A stretch of DNA of 64,000 bases from Cinnamomum chago (Eukaryota; Streptophyta; Magnoliopsida; Laurales; Lauraceae), in NCBI GenBank assembly GCA_038049695.1, contig CP142451.1:68526001-68590000 (forward strand), given 5' to 3'. The position numbers and the translations under genes are program-made. The stretch's first letter is position 1. Each line of letters starts with the position of its first letter. Shown here piece by piece: positions 60,643 through 64,000 of this stretch. The notes beneath the pieces were generated by a model. It saw nothing but the letters and a program-made list of their open reading frames with translations, made no database searches and had not been told where the DNA came from.

Positions 60643-60649
60643 CTTTATA
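60643..60649 (-). promoter_or_regulatory. TATA box of the Copia 3' LTR
   Basis: TATAAAG on the minus strand, 28 bases downstream of the GGTCGACC pair, the same arrangement as in the LTR at 9596. Confidence 0.6.
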
Positions 60650-60676
60650 GCCAAAAAGTGCCCAACGGCTAGTCCT

Positions 60677-60710
60677 CGGTCGACCTGCAAAGAGGCCTCG
60701 GTCGACCAGG
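60677..60710. repeat. Pair of CGGTCGACC palindromes, 22 bp apart
   Basis: Motifs start at 60677 and 60699. This pair is at the same place relative to the TATA box as the proximal pair of the LTR at 9596. Confidence 0.85.
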
Positions 60711-60754
60711 AACACACAACGGTAAAAAAAATGACCGTTTGAAAAACTGCTTTT

Positions 60755-60803
60755 AGCGGCGGACACAGAGACCGCCGGTAAAAGTGGTTTTGTCCGCCGG
60801 TAA
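60755..60803. repeat. Pair of CCGCCGGTAAAAG motifs, 22 bp apart
   Basis: CCGCCGGTAAAAG starts at 60772 and 60794; the inverted core GCGGCGGA is at 60756. They occupy the place of the distal GGTCGACC pair of the sister LTR. Confidence 0.75.
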
Positions 60804-61297
60804 AAGTCCTGTTTTCCCAAAAATGCAACTTTTCAAAGTATTTCTTGGGGGAACTTTTGGCCACTAAATCAAGCTTGAATAACATGTTTTAGATCAATCT
60901 AAGATGATTAAAAACATGAAACACAAAGAGCCTAAAATGATTCGAAACTTTAAATCCAAAGGCTAGCTTGATTTCTAAAAACTGTTTTCACAAAAAAATG
61001 CATACAAAGATGATTCTGAAAGAGATGAATGCATGCAAGGCACAAACCTAAATTCTCAATATAATTTCACAAAAGTAATGCACAAAGAATTAGGTTTTCA
61101 AAAGAGTTTGAATTCTAAAATCAATGCATCCAAGTTTAGAAACAAAACATGCATAAAACAATACTTTTACAAATCTTAAAAGCAATGCATGTATAAAACC
61201 AGATTTCAAGGTTTTCTAAAACAATGCATGAGTGTAAATTCAAATGATGCTAAAGTGAAAATGCATCCATCAAATTGCAAATACAAAATTCCTAACA

Positions 61298-61745
61298 ATG
61301 TCCCCCTTTGCAATTTGATGGCAACTTACTCATCATTGAAATTACACACTAAGTCTTCAGCTCCCCCTAAGCTGGACAAGTCTTGAAATCTTCTTGGATG
61401 CTCCTCCTCTTAGCTTGGGCTCTTGGGCTCTTTTCTTCAATCTTCTTGATGCTTGGAGCTTGATCATTCTTCAAGCTTTCTTATCATCTTCCTCTCTATG
61501 GCCAAGCATCTTCTTTAGCTCCAAGCTTTCTTTCTTCTATTTGCTCTCCCCCTTTGACCATGCCTCTCTCTCCCTTTGGTAAGATATGCATTCTCTCCCC
61601 TTGTAGAAGATCATACACAACTCTCCTTAGGAAGCTTGGACATTCTCTTCACCTTTAGAGAACTTGAAAGCTCTCTCCCCCTTTGAAGAGTAGGAGATCT
61701 TTGAGTACTTGAACTCTCTCTCCCCCTTTGCCATTAAATTGCAAA
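61298..61745 (-). promoter_or_regulatory. Repeated polypurine tracts before the Copia 3' LTR
   Basis: On the minus strand AAAGGGGGAGAG-like runs occur at about 61725, 61677, 61595, 61573, 61548 and 61364, then AAAGGGGGACAT at the LTR. Only the last should prime plus-strand synthesis; the rest may be secondary sites. Confidence 0.6.
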
Positions 61746-63546
61746 AATACCTACACACATGAAATAAGGAAAATACCTTTAGTAGCACCTGTTAACAAAT
61801 GAAATCGAAAATGAAATACATAACAGGCTATCATGTATGGAAGTTATCTCTAAGGGCTCAAAGGCAATCCAAGGGTGAATTTGATCAAAACTAATACTTC
61901 CTATGAAGGTTTACACTCCCCCTCAATCCATTCTCTACTTTTGTCAAACTTTTGACAAAGATTTAACTATTAGATGCAAGAAGAAGATGGTTTAACCAAA
62001 TGAGGGTCAACTTCAAGGAAAGGATTAGATTCATTTAACTATTAAGCTCAATATGATCAAATTGCCAAAAGAAAGCAAGGTCTAATGGGAAAAGCAATCA
62101 TGGATATCAATTGGAAAAACAAAGAATACCAATTGAGATTTAAGGATAAGACTATTAAACACAATCACTCTAAAATGGATTTAAAAATATAACTATTAGG
62201 AAACATCCAAATTAGAGCTATCCATGATGAAATGGGGTTTACTAAACATAGCATTAATCAATATAACTATGAAAATCATATGCTATGTAAGTTTTGAAAT
62301 CATTTCATTCAAACAATAAATATGACTATTAATGTGCAAGAATGAGTGAAATGAAATTCAATCATGAAGCCAACCTCAACTAATAACCAACCAATATTAT
62401 GAACACATAAACATGGTGGTCATGAGATATACCTATATGAGCAAGAGAGGTGGCAAACATGAAAATTATGATGCTAATGGAATGTGACATTGAATGTAAA
62501 CATATAACTATCAAGATCAATCCAATGTACACAAGGTCTATCACATACACAAGAAATCAAACCAATAGAAAATTATACCAATTAAAATCAATTGAATTTG
62601 ACAACATGATTAATAGCAAGGATGTGACAAACCCAAAATCCCAACAAGCATCATAAATGCATATTCATCACTTTTAAAGATATGACTATTAAGCATAGTG
62701 ATGAATAAGAGAAATTGCAATGCAAAAGGATATTACTTTGAATGCATGCAATTTTTCAAAGTGACTAAATCATATGAATTCAACATCTAAGATATCCATC
62801 AAACATATAGAAATATGAGGAATGAGTTTCAAAGAGTTTCATATGATCAAGTACACTACTATGAAGTTGAAACATGTATAAGGATGATATCAAGAGAATC
62901 TACATGAATCAACATCATAACCATCCAAAAAGAAATGACTATAAGGCATAGAGGATGAATTTGGGTTCTAGTATGGTTTCTACAAATGAAACTTAGATCA
63001 CAACCATACATGGAACCAATTGTCATTTGCATATAAAAAGAATAACTAAATAAGCAAAGATGCAAACAACATTCATTTCCATTTCTAAGATAATGAAACC
63101 AAAAGAAAAGGAAATGAGAACATGGAACATGCTTAGATGAATAAAACTAATGAGGTTAATTAAAGAGCATTTCCATTCAAACAATCTTCAAATCATTTGT
63201 TCAAAAAATCTTACTATGACATCTACACAAATGATTCAACAACAATTGATCATGAATAAATTAGCTATGAAAGCTTTTAAAAACACAATCAATTAATCAT
63301 GTAAAGAAATGCAATGCAAGACATATGTGTGCAAAAAACAAATCAAACATGATGAAATTATAATCAAAAGATTTTGAAAACCATGATATGTAACTTAGAA
63401 TGGTGCATGAAAACAAAATCAATTGATTACAAACAAACATTGCATTTTAATAAATGTAACTATGAAATAAACAAAATGCAAATGTAATCATGACCAACAA
63501 AAAAGTTTAACTATAAAGGATACGTTGGTCAAGAAAGTTCAAGGCC
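61746..63546 (-). other. Non-coding internal region of the Copia element
   Basis: A-rich on the plus strand, with no protease, integrase or RT. A motif close to TAACTATTAA recurs about a dozen times. This is unusual for a place where pol should be, and marks a non-autonomous derivative. Confidence 0.5.
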
Positions 63547-64000
63547 TTAAGGTTTGTCTAAGTAAATAACTTTAGGAATCCACCTAAGGTCTTGAGAGGG
63601 TTGAACTTTGAGGTCTAGTTTGGAAGTCTCACCAACTAAAGGAGATTTTACTTGATAAATTTTCAACTTAAACTTATCACCAAGATATTTAGATTTGACT
63701 AAATTTAGCTTAGATTGGTGATTAGTCTTTTGAGGTTGGTGAGTTTTCTTCTTAGGGGATTGATTCATTTTTCTTTTCTTCTTATTTTCTCCCTTTCTTT
63801 GACTTTTGAAATTTAGATTTAACTTTGTAATTTTCTTCAAAAGTTCTTTCATGTTTTGACTTAAGGGAGGTAGGTTGAGAAGCTTTTTGTTAATAGATTC
63901 TTTTATTTTTGGTTTAACTTGTTTAAGCTTTTTAGAATCTATCTTAGGAGACTCCTTGTTAATTGGTTTAACTTGTTTAAGCTTTATGGAGTCTTCCTTG
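63547..64000 (-). CDS. Lys-rich gag-like ORF, partial
   Basis: The minus-strand frame is open from the window edge to the stop at 63547. It is very rich in Lys, with two copies of KLKQVKP (near 63975 and 63920), and ends in LRWIPKVIYLDKP. Such Lys-rich segments with a WxPK-like end occur in the gag-protease joint of SIRE-type Copia elements. The start is outside the window. No zinc knuckle was seen. It would be the last coding part before about 1.8 kb of non-coding DNA. Confidence 0.5.
   Translation of the reverse strand, partial: KEDSIKLKQVKPINKESPKIDSKKLKQVKPKIKESINKKLLNLPPLSQNMKELLKKITKLNLNFKSQRKGENKKKRKMNQSPKKKTHQPQKTNHQSKLNLVKSKYLGDKFKLKIYQVKSPLVGETSKLDLKVQPSQDLRWIPKVIYLDKP

Larger units (their letters stand above)
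59541..61297 (-). mobile_element. Copia-type 3' LTR, 1.76 kb
   Basis: On the minus strand it begins TGTTAGGAATTTTGT at 61297 and ends GGACTTTCA at 59541. A polypurine tract AAAGGGGGACAT directly precedes it, so it is the 3' LTR of an element extending to the right. It matches the solo LTR at 9596-11229. It contains a TATA box (60649-60643), palindrome pairs, a G run (59571-59584) and a hairpin tandem repeat. Confidence 0.85.

Overview
The window is nuclear DNA from a flowering plant (species not identifiable by eye). The evidence is GT-AG introns, TATA-box promoters, Ty3/Gypsy and Ty1/Copia LTR retrotransposons, CACTA transposons, MITE-like foldbacks, and one recognisable host gene, an IRX7/FRA8-type GT47 glycosyltransferase. 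About nine tenths is transposable-element DNA in nested layers. No tRNA, rRNA or CRISPR array was seen.

Region by region. 1-5215: the 3' part of one Tat-lineage Gypsy element (antisense plant-mobile-domain remnant, tandem repeats, polypurine tract) and its LTR. 5309-6989: a Copia RT/RNase H fragment and an inverted Copia LTR fragment. 6990-33710: a second, decayed Tat element with gag/protease, RT, RNase H, archaeal-type RNase H, integrase, two short-unit tandem arrays, an antisense multi-exon plant-mobile-domain gene, polypurine tract and 3' LTR. It is split by two solo LTRs (7644-9318 and 9596-11229, each with an exact 5-bp target duplication) and by a 7.84-kb CACTA element (23265-31104, 3-bp duplication GAG). 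That CACTA carries host gene pieces: four in-frame exons of a PRR7/PRR37-like pseudo-response regulator and one exon of a Raf-like MAPKKK. 33720-35822: an inverted LTR-like block with CTCGAG palindromes. 35823-41690: host gene space with the GT47 gene on the minus strand (three exons, 447 codons, premature TAG at codon 418). 41693-55263: a candidate Mutator-like element whose inward-facing ends enclose a Tekay/Del-like LTR, itself split by a second gene-carrying CACTA (42984-49582, with exons of an LRR-VIII receptor kinase), and an inverted Tat LTR. 55313-57026: a solo LTR of the family seen at 7644-9318. 58855-59007: a foldback MITE with a sister copy inside the first CACTA. 59541-64000: an inverted Copia element with 3' LTR, repeated polypurine tracts, 1.8 kb of non-coding DNA and a Lys-rich gag-like ORF running off the window.

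Three themes stand out. Both CACTA elements carry spliceable, in-frame exons of host regulatory genes. Unrelated LTR families carry paired GC-rich palindromes (GGTCGACC, GCTCGAGC or CCGCCGG types), often 20-22 bp apart; in two Copia LTRs a pair sits 27-28 bp upstream of the TATA box. Premature stops in the Tat pol, and the stop in the GT47 gene, fall mostly where a Gln codon is expected, which fits cytosine deamination. All family names come from motif recognition without database searches.
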